Source: Adhaeribacter_A terreus
Lineage (GTDB): Bacteria > Bacteroidota > Bacteroidia > Cytophagales > Hymenobacteraceae
Length of the DNA stretch: 64,000 bases
Reading direction: 5' to 3'
NCBI RefSeq assembly: GCF_042657365.1
Contig: NZ_JBHSKT010000002.1
Coordinates: 434,001 to 498,000, forward strand
The notes below the pieces were generated by a model, which saw only the letters and a program-made list of their open reading frames with translations, did no database searches and was not told where the DNA came from. Below are positions 43,394 to 50,947 of this stretch, piece after piece. Positions within the stretch are counted from its first letter, which is position 1, and each line of letters starts with the position of its first letter. The position numbers were made by a program, and so were the translations under genes.

Positions 43394-44490
43394 TCATCGT
43401 TTCGGTACTGTATTTTGCAGTTTATTTCAGCGTTTTTGCCTTAGTGCTGAGCTTGTGGATCTTCCGGAAAAAGCAACCGGAAACGGTAGGGTTTTCTGCG
43501 GAAAAAGTGCCGGTTAGTATTTTAATTGCGGCCCGCAACGAAGAACACACCATAGAACGCTGCTTAACTGCCATTCAGAATCTGCATTATCCGCCGGAGT
43601 TGATCGAAGTTTTGATCGGCGACGATGCTTCTACCGATAATACTTTTCAGGTTATTTCTGGTTTTATTGCCAACAAACCGAATTTCAAACTCATTTCCAT
43701 AACCGAAAACCTTGGAAAAGCCCGCGGCAAAGCCAACGTGCTGGCGCATTTAGCCCGCCAAGCAACTTCCAATTTCTTCTTTATTACTGATGCCGACGTG
43801 GCTGTACCTGAAAATTGGATAAACGCTATGCTTTCGGCCCGAAAAACTGATACCGGCATCGTTACCGGCATTACCACCATTTGCGGAAATGGATTACGGG
43901 AACGGATGCAGGCTTTGGATTGGCTCTATGCTTTAGGGTTGATCCAGGTGGTTTCTGATTTAAATTTGCCGGTTACGGCTATGGGCAACAACATGCTGGT
44001 TACCCGCGAAGCGTACGAAAAGACCGGCGGCTATGAGCATTTTCCGTTTTCGGTTACCGAGGATATTAAGTTGTTCAGAGAAGTTCTGAAACAAGGTTAC
44101 GGATTTAAAAACCTGTTTTCTGAAGAAGTGCTCGCAGAAACTTTGCCGCCGGAAAACTTCAAGACTTTGCTGCACCAACGTAAACGCTGGATGCAAGGCA
44201 CCATGCATTTGCCGCTTTACATGAAACTGGTGCTTATTTTATACGCCTCTTTTTATGTGGTTTTGGTACCATTTTTTTGGCTGGTTCCGGTGGGTGTCGC
44301 TTGCGCGGTGCTGTTGCTGAAATGGCTTTTTCAGAGTTGTTTTTTAGTGATCTGTCTGAAAAAACTCAACCGCAAAGCGACTTTAAAAGACCTGGTTTTT
44401 TTTGAAGGATATCAGCTTTTTATTTCGGCGGCCTTGCTTATTTTTTATTTCCTTCCGCTGAAAGTTATCTGGAAAGGCCGGAAATATTAA
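43390..44490 (+). CDS. Glycosyltransferase family 2, membrane-associated
   Basis: The 366-residue protein has one N-terminal membrane segment (~3-25), a GT-A domain with VSILIAARNEEHTIE, GDDASTDNT, ITDADV and LHQRKRWMQGTMH (QxxRW-type), and two to three C-terminal helices. It overlaps the deacetylase by four bases (ATGA). It is a paralogue in layout of the enzyme at 33134-34279. The linker between anchor and catalytic domain (ETVGFSAEKVP) is encoded by a reversed dispersed element. Confidence 0.9.
   Translation: MIIVSVLYFAVYFSVFALVLSLWIFRKKQPETVGFSAEKVPVSILIAARNEEHTIERCLTAIQNLHYPPELIEVLIGDDASTDNTFQVISGFIANKPNFKLISITENLGKARGKANVLAHLARQATSNFFFITDADVAVPENWINAMLSARKTDTGIVTGITTICGNGLRERMQALDWLYALGLIQVVSDLNLPVTAMGNNMLVTREAYEKTGGYEHFPFSVTEDIKLFREVLKQGYGFKNLFSEEVLAETLPPENFKTLLHQRKRWMQGTMHLPLYMKLVLILYASFYVVLVPFFWLVPVGVACAVLLLKWLFQSCFLVICLKKLNRKATLKDLVFFEGYQLFISAALLIFYFLPLKVIWKGRKY
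43480..43510 (-). repeat. Dispersed 34-bp element inside the glycosyltransferase gene
   Basis: On the minus strand GCACTTTTTCCGCAG is followed by AAAACCCTACCGTTT. It lies in the linker between membrane anchor and GT-A domain. Confidence 0.55.
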
Positions 44491-44505
44491 CCAAATTTGC
44501 AGCCT

Positions 44506-44538
44506 GACTTTTTACATGAAAAACCCTAGTGTTTTCAG
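44506..44538 (+). repeat. Dispersed 34-bp element
   Basis: GACTTTTTACATG followed by AAAAACCCTAGTGTTTTCAG, 16 bases after the glycosyltransferase stop. Confidence 0.65.
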
Positions 44539-44607
44539 GGGTAAAAGTTAGATAAATATGTTAAATGGAATTGGCTTGTTAAAATCAGGAAGCCGCTTTT
44601 TGTAAAG

Positions 44608-45381
44608 ATGAATTTAATAGATACCCACGCGCATATTTACGCCGCCGATTTTAAAACTGATCAGCGCGAAACCTTGCGTCGCGCGCAGGAGGAAGGTGTA
44701 ACCAAGATACTGATGCCGAATATTGACCATACTTCCATAGATGCCATGCTCGAAACCGAAGCGCAAAATCCGGATTTATGCCTGGCTATGATGGGGCTGC
44801 ATCCGTGTTCGGTAAAGAAAGATTTTCACCAGGAATTATACCGCATAGAAGACTGGCTGAACAAGCGCAAATTCATCGGAATAGGAGAGACCGGAATTGA
44901 TCTTTATTGGGATAAAACCTTTCTGGCGCAGCAACAGGAAGCGCTTCAGGTTCAGGTAGATTGGGCAATTAAATTCAAGCTGCCCTTAATTCTACATACC
45001 CGCGATTCTTTCTCCGAAACCTACAAAATTATAGCCCGCAATCAGCACGAAAATCTGACCGGCATATTCCATTGTTTTTCCGGCACCGCCGAAGAAGCCC
45101 AAAAAGCCATCGATCTGAATTTTTACCTCGGCATTGGCGGCGTAGCTACTTTCAAAAACGGCGGCCTCGACAAAATTCTACCCGAAATTCCGCTGGAAAG
45201 ATTGGTGCTGGAAACCGATTGTCCGTACCTGGCGCCCGTTCCGCACCGCGGCAAACGTAACGAACCCGCTTATGTAAAACTGGTGGCTGAAAAAGTGGCC
45301 CAGCTTAAAAATATTTCGGTTGACGAACTGGCGGAAATTACCACTGCTAACGCGCAGAAATTATTTGGCTTGCAAGCATGA
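44608..45381 (+). CDS. TatD family metal-dependent hydrolase
   Basis: The 257-residue TIM-barrel enzyme has the metal and active-site segments of the TatD family: IDTHAHIYAADF, GETGIDLYWDK, HTRDSFSET, FHCFSGTAEEA and ETDCPYLAPVPHRGKRNEP. TatD proteins are 3'-5' nucleases involved in DNA quality control. The next gene overlaps by four bases (ATGA). Confidence 0.95.
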   Translation: MNLIDTHAHIYAADFKTDQRETLRRAQEEGVTKILMPNIDHTSIDAMLETEAQNPDLCLAMMGLHPCSVKKDFHQELYRIEDWLNKRKFIGIGETGIDLYWDKTFLAQQQEALQVQVDWAIKFKLPLILHTRDSFSETYKIIARNQHENLTGIFHCFSGTAEEAQKAIDLNFYLGIGGVATFKNGGLDKILPEIPLERLVLETDCPYLAPVPHRGKRNEPAYVKLVAEKVAQLKNISVDELAEITTANAQKLFGLQA

Positions 45382-46451
45382 TGAATTATACTAAACTAGA
45401 TGTGCACACGGCCGCGCCGCTGCATCCGGAGGCGTCCGTTTTGTTAATTTACACGGGCGGCACGCTGGGTATGGTTTACGATATTTCGGGCAAGCACCTC
45501 ATTCCGTTCAACTTCGACCAGATCCTGAACCGCGTACCGGAACTGCAGCAGATAAACGTGTTGCTCACCGTTTTAACGCTCAACGAACCGATCGATTCCT
45601 CGAATATTTCCATTGAGCATTGGCTGGAACTGGCGCATATTATAGAGGAACACTACAATTTTTACGATGGCTTTGTGATCTTACATGGTACCGATACCAT
45701 GTCTTACACGGCATCCGCACTGAGTTATTTGCTCGAAAATCTGGCCAAACCAGTAATCTTAACGGGCGCGCAGGTGCCTATAGGCAAAGTGCGTAACGAT
45801 GCTCGTTTCAACCTGATCTCGGCGCTGGAAATTGCGGCCAAGGGTGGGGTAGAAGGTAGTACGCACGTGCCGGAAGTTGCCATTTATTTCGATAATGTTT
45901 TGCTGCGCGGCAATCGTACCAAGAAAGTAGAAAGCAGCCATTTCGATGCCTTTAAATCCGATAATTATCCGCCGCTGGCTGTAGCCGGTATTGAACTGGA
46001 ATTTGAGCCACTTCATATTCTTCCCAATCCTGAAAAACCGCTGAAAGTCCACCGGAAACTCGATAACCGTGTTGCCATTCTCAAGCTTTTCCCCGGCATT
46101 TCAGAAATGGTTGTCCGCTGTTTGTTGAGTAACCGCAATCTGCGTGGCCTAGTGCTGGAAACTTACGGCTCTGGCAATGCTCCAACCGCTGATTGGTTCC
46201 TGAAATTATTGCGCGAAGCCATTGCCAACGGTTTGATCATACTGAATGTAAGCCAGTGCGATGAAGGTGATGTAAAGCAAGGCCTCTATGAAACAAGCCG
46301 CTACCTCGAAGAAATGGGTGTAATTGGCGGTGCCGATATAACTACCGAAGCGGCCATAACCAAATTGATGTTTGTATTGGGGCAAGATCTGACGGTGGAG
46401 GAAAGTAAAAAAATGTTGCGGGATAACCTGCGGGGCGAAATTTCTTTGTAA
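45378..46451 (+). CDS. ansA: Type I L-asparaginase
   Basis: The 357-residue cytosolic enzyme hydrolyses asparagine to aspartate and ammonia. The two catalytic threonine motifs are present: LLIYTGGTLGMVYD near residue 27 and ILHGTDTMSYTASALSYLL near 100. There is no signal peptide, consistent with a type I enzyme. Two consecutive ATG codons at 45378 and 45381 are possible starts. It is translationally coupled to tatD. Confidence 0.95.
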   Translation: MMNYTKLDVHTAAPLHPEASVLLIYTGGTLGMVYDISGKHLIPFNFDQILNRVPELQQINVLLTVLTLNEPIDSSNISIEHWLELAHIIEEHYNFYDGFVILHGTDTMSYTASALSYLLENLAKPVILTGAQVPIGKVRNDARFNLISALEIAAKGGVEGSTHVPEVAIYFDNVLLRGNRTKKVESSHFDAFKSDNYPPLAVAGIELEFEPLHILPNPEKPLKVHRKLDNRVAILKLFPGISEMVVRCLLSNRNLRGLVLETYGSGNAPTADWFLKLLREAIANGLIILNVSQCDEGDVKQGLYETSRYLEEMGVIGGADITTEAAITKLMFVLGQDLTVEESKKMLRDNLRGEISL

Positions 46452-46452
46452 T

Positions 46453-46485
46453 CAGAAAACGCTATACTTTTAAGCCTAAAAACTT
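46453..46485 (-). repeat. Dispersed 34-bp element after ansA
   Basis: On the minus strand AAGTTTTTAGGCTTAAAAG is followed by TATAGCGTTTTCTG. It begins directly after the ansA stop. Confidence 0.6.
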
Positions 46486-46514
46486 GCAGCGCACAAAATT
46501 TATCCGTTTCTTTG
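46484..46514 (+). promoter_or_regulatory. Promoter of the tRNA-Ser gene
   Basis: TTG at 46484-46486, a 20-base spacer, then TTTCTTTG at 46507-46514 (one mismatch to TAnnTTTG). The tRNA 5' end is 14 bases further on. Confidence 0.6.
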
Positions 46515-46527
46515 CAGCCTATTAAAC

Positions 46528-46615
46528 AGAGAGGTGTCCGAGTGGTTGAAGGAGCACGCCTGGAAAGTGTGTATACCTCAAAAGGGTATCGTGGGTTCGA
46601 ATCCCATCCTCTCTG
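46528..46615 (+). tRNA. tRNA-Ser, anticodon GGA
   Basis: The acceptor arms AGAGAGG and CCTCTCT pair, followed by discriminator G. The anticodon stem CACGC/GTGTG encloses CTGGAAA with GGA at 46562-46564. A long variable arm (TATACCTC...GGGTATC) marks a class II tRNA. The T-loop GGTTCGAATCC is canonical. The CCA end is not encoded. Confidence 0.95.
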
Positions 46616-46627
46616 CTGAAATTAGAA

Positions 46628-46658
46628 AGTCCTGTAAGTTACTGCTTACAGGATTTTC
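46628..46658 (+). terminator. Terminator after tRNA-Ser
   Basis: A perfect 9-bp stem (TCCTGTAAG / CTTACAGGA), 6-base loop, then TTTTCTT. Confidence 0.7.
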
Positions 46659-46685
46659 TTGCTTTAAAACCATAGCGTTTTTGCT
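46657..46685 (+). repeat. Dispersed 34-bp element after the tRNA terminator
   Basis: CTTGCTTTAAAAC followed by CATAGCGTTTTTG; the 5' arm is degenerate. Confidence 0.45.
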
Positions 46686-46773
46686 GGCTTATATTCATCA
46701 TGAATTTGTAGGGAGTGAACTTTTCAAATCGCTAAATCCAACTTCGACTTTTCAGGGAAATTCAATCGTCGTT

Positions 46774-47253
46774 TCAATTACTCTCGAAAATAGTCATTTC
46801 CGGCCATAGACTATTGAATTCTACCAGAAAATCCTGAACCAATTCTTTGCTGTTGCTTACGATCACATTTTCATGGTTGTAGAGCGCGGCGCTGCGGGTC
46901 CAGTTGTAACTTCCGGTAATCAGTAATTCATTATCTATTAAGGCGAATTTGTGGTGCATGTGGTTGCGCGTGTTATCGGTGCGCACGGCAATTCCGGCTT
47001 GCGCCAGTTGCCGGATATCAGAGCCAAGATCGAAGAGTTTTTCGTTATCGGTCAGGATTCTGATGTTGATGTTTTTCCAGTGCGCTTTCAGAATTGCGTT
47101 CGTGATCTGGTCATCGGAAATGGTGAAGACGCAGATCTTGATGGAATTTTGCGCGTTTTCGATGGCAGAAATAATGGCTTGCTGACAATCGGTTCCGGGG
47201 CTGAAATACGCTTTGTTGATGGCTTTTTTTGAAGATTTGAATACGGAAAACAT
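46774..47253 (-). CDS. Single-domain phospholipase D-like (Nuc-type) nuclease
   Basis: The 159-residue protein has one HKD motif, HHKFALIDNELLITGSYNW, where a second half would come from a dimer partner as in Nuc endonucleases. The N-terminal region FSPGTDCQQAIISAIENAQN and the segment IKICVFTISDD fit the PLD core. No signal peptide, so a cytoplasmic nuclease is more likely than a secreted lipase. The gene starts two bases after the XRE-regulator stop and ends near the tRNA gene. Confidence 0.85.
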   Translation of the reverse strand: MFSVFKSSKKAINKAYFSPGTDCQQAIISAIENAQNSIKICVFTISDDQITNAILKAHWKNINIRILTDNEKLFDLGSDIRQLAQAGIAVRTDNTRNHMHHKFALIDNELLITGSYNWTRSAALYNHENVIVSNSKELVQDFLVEFNSLWPEMTIFESN

Positions 47254-47255
47254 CT

Positions 47256-48047
47256 TTATTGCTCCAAGGCTTTTAGGCGGTTATTTAATTGCATTACGGT
47301 TTGCTCCAGCATATTTAGGCGGTCTTCGAGCTGCGTCGGCGCTTTTAAACGGGTACTGAAAACGCCGCGCACTTCCCATATCTCCAGAATTTCGGTAAAC
47401 GGTATTTCGCTCAGTCCATAATCCGGATTATCGGCTTTAAGTTTTAATTTTCCTTCGGCCGTAACTTCCTGAAGTCTTCTTACCAAAAAGCTGCTTTGTA
47501 ACACGAGAATATAAACCAAGCCTGGCATTAAAGCATCATAAGCAGACGGTTCGACCAATTCTGCCAGTAACAGATCGCCGTTAAAAATGCCGCACTCGCG
47601 GTATTGCATTTCGGAACCGGTGTGCTCAAAGGCCCGGCCAATGCTTTTAAACGTTACCGGAAAATGAACTACCGGTAGTTGCTCTAAGAACGTTTTTTCA
47701 TTCCGGTGGAAAATATATTCCTGGATATTTTCGGCATTTACCAGCACGGTTTCGGGAGCGAGGCTGGTAAATGCTACTTTTATGAGCGACGGCGCATTTT
47801 TTAATTCCTGCTTGTAAAGGTCGAAGCCATAAAGCTCGTTTACGGTCAGTTCTTTGGTGAGCAGCAGGTCTATAGAAACGCCGAAATGCCGCGCGATCTG
47901 CACTACAGTTTCCATTTTGGGCTCGGAACGGCCTTCTTCATACGCTCCCACGCTGGGACGGGCTAGGTTGAAGAGCTGCGCGAAACCCGCCTGGCTCAAA
48001 TTTTTGACCGTCCGGATCTTCTTGATATTTTTTCCAATAAAAGACAT
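47256..48047 (-). CDS. XRE-family regulator with S24/LexA-like C-terminal domain
   Basis: The 263-residue protein has an N-terminal helix-turn-helix (IRTVKNLSQAGFAQLFNLARPSVGAYEEG, ~10-40) and a C-terminal S24-peptidase-like fold (MQYRECGIFNGDLLLAELVEPS...GLVYILVLQSSFLVRRL). No Ser/Lys self-cleavage dyad is obvious, so it may bind a ligand rather than cleave. The last ~35 residues form a coiled coil (LEDRLNMLEQTVMQLNNRLKALEQ), suggesting a dimer. It is in operon with the PLD-type nuclease. Confidence 0.85.
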   Translation of the reverse strand: MSFIGKNIKKIRTVKNLSQAGFAQLFNLARPSVGAYEEGRSEPKMETVVQIARHFGVSIDLLLTKELTVNELYGFDLYKQELKNAPSLIKVAFTSLAPETVLVNAENIQEYIFHRNEKTFLEQLPVVHFPVTFKSIGRAFEHTGSEMQYRECGIFNGDLLLAELVEPSAYDALMPGLVYILVLQSSFLVRRLQEVTAEGKLKLKADNPDYGLSEIPFTEILEIWEVRGVFSTRLKAPTQLEDRLNMLEQTVMQLNNRLKALEQ

Positions 48048-48441
48048 AAAAAATAAAACCTGCTAATATTTTGAGCGTATCTATTTTTTGTAGTATAATT
48101 GCAATGTAAATGTAGGAAATAAAAGGACAATACCTGAAGCATTCGCTACTTTTTTGAGCCACGGGCCCGGCTTAAAAAATTTGCAGCGCTTTTTTAGCTC
48201 TTTCCGCTAAAAAGTTAACATGAAATTACATTTTCTTTCTTATCTTAGGAAGCGAAAATGCTCATAGAACTGACTTCGCTCTTGCGATGATTTTCCCCTT
48301 GAGGGGAGTTAGAGGGGTGTAAATTGCAATCGTGATAACGCCCCCTCCGGCTCCCCTCAAGGGGAGAGAAAGAAGCAGCAACTTTATTTTGCCACCTCCC
48401 GGAATGGGAATTTGTGTTCCGAACCTTTAAAATTTTCAAGC
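48048..48441. other. Intergenic region with GC-rich inverted repeats
   Basis: No gene is supported. The region contains the repeat pair 48291-48369 and AT-rich sequence to either side. An open frame on the minus strand runs through the repeats and is not a gene. Confidence 0.6.
48291..48369. repeat. GC-rich palindromic repeat pair (core only)
   Basis: TCCCCTTGAGGGGAG followed by TTAGAGGGGTG at 48291-48320, then the inverted copy CCCCCTCCGGCTCCCCTCAA at ~48341. Each half is itself palindromic. Same family as the repeats around the DUF559 gene. Confidence 0.7.
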
Positions 48442-48876
48442 ATGAACAATCCTTACTTTGCCAAAGTGAAGGCTTATTTACAGGACCTGCACTTTCATAT
48501 TTCGCATGAGAACCCGACTGATGGCGTTTTGGTGGTAGATAAACCCGAAGCTGGCATTCAGAACCTGGTAATTGGTTGCGCCGATCCGCTGCTTATTATG
48601 GAACAGCACATTCTGGATCTGCCGGTTTTAACAACAAAAGTTTTGCAAAGTCTGCTGCAGAAGAACCGCGATATTATTCACGGCGCTTTTGTGCTCGACG
48701 AAACCGGTCGCAAACTGATCTTCCGCGATACGCTGCAACTGGAAAAACTGGACCTCTGTGAAATCGAGGCTTCTTTTAATTCCCTGGCGTTGCTGCTGAG
48801 CGAGTATTCTGAACAATTAATTGAATTTTCAAAAATTAAAGTAAACAGCTATGAACATATTCCGTCGCATATTTAA
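48442..48876 (+). CDS. YbjN/CesT-Tir chaperone-like protein
   Basis: The 144-residue acidic protein has the alternating helix-strand pattern of the type III secretion chaperone/YbjN fold (FAKVKAYLQDLHFHISHE, GVLVVDKPEAGIQNLVIGC, IIHGAFVLDETGRKLIFRDTL, LCEIEASFNSLALLLSEY). CesT/Tir-like proteins are known partners of PspA in several lineages. I chose the ATG at 48442; the frame opens at 48412. Its 3' end overlaps pspA by 26 bases. Confidence 0.75.
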   Translation: MNNPYFAKVKAYLQDLHFHISHENPTDGVLVVDKPEAGIQNLVIGCADPLLIMEQHILDLPVLTTKVLQSLLQKNRDIIHGAFVLDETGRKLIFRDTLQLEKLDLCEIEASFNSLALLLSEYSEQLIEFSKIKVNSYEHIPSHI

Positions 48877-49567
48877 AATAGGCCAGGCCGAAGCTCATTC
48901 CGCCATCGATCAGCTGGAAGACCCGATCAAAATGACCGAGCAGGGAATCCGCGATATGAAAGAAGACCTGGAAAAAAGCCTGCGCGCCCTGGCCGAAGTA
49001 AAAGCCATGGCCATCCGTTCGCGCAACGATGCCGAAGCTTATCGCGTCAAATCGGATGATTACGAGCACAAAGCTATTTTGCTGTTGCAGCGTGCGCATA
49101 AAGGCGATCTGGAAACTTCGGAAGCGGACCGTTTGGCCGGCGAAGCGTTGGTAAAAAAAGAAGAAAACCTGAAACTGGCCGAACAGGCAACCGCCGATAA
49201 AGAAAAGTTTGAAAGATCGGTGCAGCAGCTGGATCAGAACATTAAAACCCTGCGCAGCACTTTAAGCAAATGGGAAAACGAACTGAAAACCCTGAAAAGC
49301 CGTGTTATGGTAAGTAAAGCCACGCAAACCATTAACAAACAACTGGCCCAGATCGATTCTTCGGGCACAGTAGCCTTGCTGGAACGCATGAAAGAAAAAG
49401 TAGCCGTGGAAGAAGCTTTGGCCGAAAGCTACGGTGAAATTGCGAACGAAAGCCGCACCATCGATCAGGAAATTGAGAAAGCGCTGGAAAAAAGCCAGTC
49501 CCGTTCTACATCTGATAATGTTGCCGCTTTGAAAGCTAAGTTAGGTTTAACGGAAGCTTCGGAATAA
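48851..49567 (+). CDS. PspA/IM30 family membrane-remodelling protein
   Basis: The 238-residue protein has the PspA/Vipp1 layout: a short amphipathic N-terminal helix (MNIFRRIFKIGQAEAHSAID) and long helical coiled-coil hairpins (DPIKMTEQGIRDMKEDLEKS onward). It is an ESCRT-III superfamily protein that coats and repairs stressed inner membrane. The coding start is well inside the preceding gene, implying coupled translation. No PspF or PspBC genes accompany it; the flotillin, YqiJ-like and AAA genes downstream are the likely partners. Confidence 0.92.
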   Translation: MNIFRRIFKIGQAEAHSAIDQLEDPIKMTEQGIRDMKEDLEKSLRALAEVKAMAIRSRNDAEAYRVKSDDYEHKAILLLQRAHKGDLETSEADRLAGEALVKKEENLKLAEQATADKEKFERSVQQLDQNIKTLRSTLSKWENELKTLKSRVMVSKATQTINKQLAQIDSSGTVALLERMKEKVAVEEALAESYGEIANESRTIDQEIEKALEKSQSRSTSDNVAALKAKLGLTEASE

Positions 49568-49578
49568 ACCGGATCTTT

Positions 49579-49609
49579 GACTTTTTCGGCTTGAAAGCAT
49601 ACCGTTTAT
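49579..49609 (+). repeat. Dispersed 34-bp element between pspA and the DUF559 element
   Basis: GACTTTTTCGGCTTGAAAG followed by CATACCGTTTAT. The GC-rich repeat begins at its last base. Confidence 0.6.
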
Positions 49610-49756
49610 GGTAGCGTGAAAACACCCCTCCGGCTCCCCTCGAGGGGAGAATCTTCGCGATGAGTAATCTAAAACTTATAATAATAATGTATTGAAGATT
49701 CACATTAGCCGATACTCTCCCCTTGAGGGGAGCCGGAGGGGTGTTTTCACGCTACC
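49610..49756. repeat. Inverted GC-rich repeats upstream of the DUF559 gene
   Basis: Arms of 41 bp (49610-49650 and 49716-49756) match with one mismatch; each contains the palindromic core around CTCCCCTCAAGGGGAG. The 65-base spacer is AT-rich. Confidence 0.85.
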
Positions 49757-49772
49757 AAGTACATTTCAGATA

Positions 49773-50201
49773 ATGAAGAATCCAATCATCCCATACCGGA
49801 AGGATCTGCGGGCCAAAGCCAGAGAATTGCGGAACAACAGCACGTTGTCGGAAATCCTGCTTTGGAACGAGATCAAGAACCGGCAAATGGATGGCGTGCA
49901 GTTTCACCGGCAAGTACCCATGCTTGATTTCATTGTTGACTTTTATTCGCATGAATTAAAAATCGCTATCGAAATTGATGGTAAAAGTCATGACGATAAA
50001 ATGGAATATGATGACCTGCGTCAAAAGCAACTTGAGGCTTACGGTGTAATATTCATGCGTTTTGATGATATGGATGTGAAGCGGAATTTGCGGTGGGTGC
50101 TGGATGAAATTTGGGAACAGGTTCTGGTTCTGAAGAAGCATTTTTCCGATGAGCAGGCAAAACACCCCTCCAACTCCCCTCAAGGAGAGAGTTCGCAGTA
50201 A
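49773..50201 (+). CDS. DUF559 endonuclease-domain protein
   Basis: The 142-residue protein belongs to the DUF559/very-short-patch-repair-like nuclease group: KDLRAKARELRNNSTLSE, LLWNEIKNRQMDGVQFHRQV, LDFIVDFYSHELKIAIEIDG with acidic residues plus KSHDD, and a C-terminal RFDDMDVKRNL. I chose the ATG at 49773; an upstream ATG at 49692 would translate the repeat (YSPLEGSRRGVF), which is unlikely to be functional. The C-terminus (KHPSNSPQGESSQ) is encoded by a third GC-rich repeat. It interrupts the pspA-flotillin cluster. Confidence 0.85.
   Translation: MKNPIIPYRKDLRAKARELRNNSTLSEILLWNEIKNRQMDGVQFHRQVPMLDFIVDFYSHELKIAIEIDGKSHDDKMEYDDLRQKQLEAYGVIFMRFDDMDVKRNLRWVLDEIWEQVLVLKKHFSDEQAKHPSNSPQGESSQ
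50159..50191 (+). repeat. GC-rich repeat at the DUF559 gene 3' end
   Basis: AAAACACCCCTCCAACTCCC then CTCAAGGAGAGAG; diverged by a few bases from the upstream copies. Confidence 0.75.
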
Positions 50202-50265
50202 TAACCCTAAGTTAAAGGAAAAAGTCTAGTGAACATTTAAGAAAAACAACTATAGAATTTATAAT

Positions 50266-50288
50266 TCATCATTAAAAATTCATCATTA
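50266..50288 (+). repeat. Short AT-rich direct repeat
   Basis: ATTCATCATTA occurs twice, separated by AAA, just before the yqiJ-like gene. Confidence 0.5.
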
Positions 50289-50299
50289 CCCAACTGCCT

Positions 50300-50944
50300 A
50301 TGACCGAACTTTTACAAGCTGCCGTGGCGCCGGCAAACATCATTCCTACCACCTTAATGGTGCTTATTATAATGTACTGGGTTTCGGTGATTATTGGCCT
50401 GCTGGATTTGCAAGCGTTCAATATTGAGATCGAAAAGGATTTTCACATTGATACCCACGTAGATGCGCACCATGAATTTTCGGTGGCCTGGCTCAACAAT
50501 GTGCTGGCATTTTTCAACCTCGGAAGGATACCGTTTATGGTGTTCATGAGTTTCCTGGTGTTGCCGTTCTGGGTGCTGGCCATTCTTACCGTACATTACG
50601 CACCTTTTCTGCCGGCGGGCATCGCGTTTTTATTGCTTATTCCGAATTTATTCCTGAGCCTTTTTATTGCCAAAGCACTTACTACGCCTTTCGTGAAAAT
50701 GTTTGCGGCGCTAGAAAAAGAACACGACAGCACGGTTACCATCATCGGGAAAGTTTGTACGGTTTTGTTGCCGGCAACTTCAACTGAAATGGGACAGGCT
50801 TCCGTGAAAACCGATGCGGCGCCGCTTATTCTGAACGTGAAAACCACTCGCGGTGCTACTTTGAAAAAAGGCGATACGGCGCTGGTAATCGATTATCTTC
50901 CTGAAAAACAGCTTTATTTAATAGAACCTTACGAAACAATTTAA
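50300..50944 (+). CDS. YqiJ-like membrane protein with OB-fold domain
   Basis: The 214-residue protein has three to four membrane segments (~17-37, ~75-95 and ~100-125) and a C-terminal cytosolic or periplasmic OB-like domain (TVTIIGKVCTVLLPATSTEM...GDTALVIDYLPEKQLYLIEP). In Escherichia coli YqiJ pairs with the flotillin YqiK, and here the flotillin gene starts three bases after this stop. It probably scaffolds or partners the flotillin in the membrane (known pairing; precise role unknown). Confidence 0.82.
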   Translation: MTELLQAAVAPANIIPTTLMVLIIMYWVSVIIGLLDLQAFNIEIEKDFHIDTHVDAHHEFSVAWLNNVLAFFNLGRIPFMVFMSFLVLPFWVLAILTVHYAPFLPAGIAFLLLIPNLFLSLFIAKALTTPFVKMFAALEKEHDSTVTIIGKVCTVLLPATSTEMGQASVKTDAAPLILNVKTTRGATLKKGDTALVIDYLPEKQLYLIEPYETI

Positions 50945-50947
50945 TCT

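Larger units (their letters stand above)
49610..50191 (+). mobile_element. Putative DUF559 nuclease element bounded by GC-rich repeats
   Basis: Repeats at 49610-49650 and 50159-50191 lie in the same orientation on either side of the nuclease gene, with an inverted copy at 49716-49756. No transposase, and target duplication was not identified. Treating it as a mobile unit is inference from structure and from repeat copies nearby. Confidence 0.5.

Noticed and set aside
46591..46615. Possible attachment site at the tRNA-Ser 3' end
   Set aside because: No second copy of the tRNA 3' end and no integrase gene were seen in the window.
46534..46809. Open frame of 91 codons starting in the tRNA-Ser gene
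   Set aside because: It reads through the tRNA (MSEWLKEHAWKVC), a common false gene.
48245..48439. Minus-strand frame through GC-rich repeats
   Set aside because: It translates the repeat (PLEGSRRG / PSNSPQGE patterns) and has no independent support.
49692..49772. N-terminal extension of the DUF559 protein
   Set aside because: The 27 extra residues are encoded by the inverted repeat; the ATG at 49773 starts the conserved domain.
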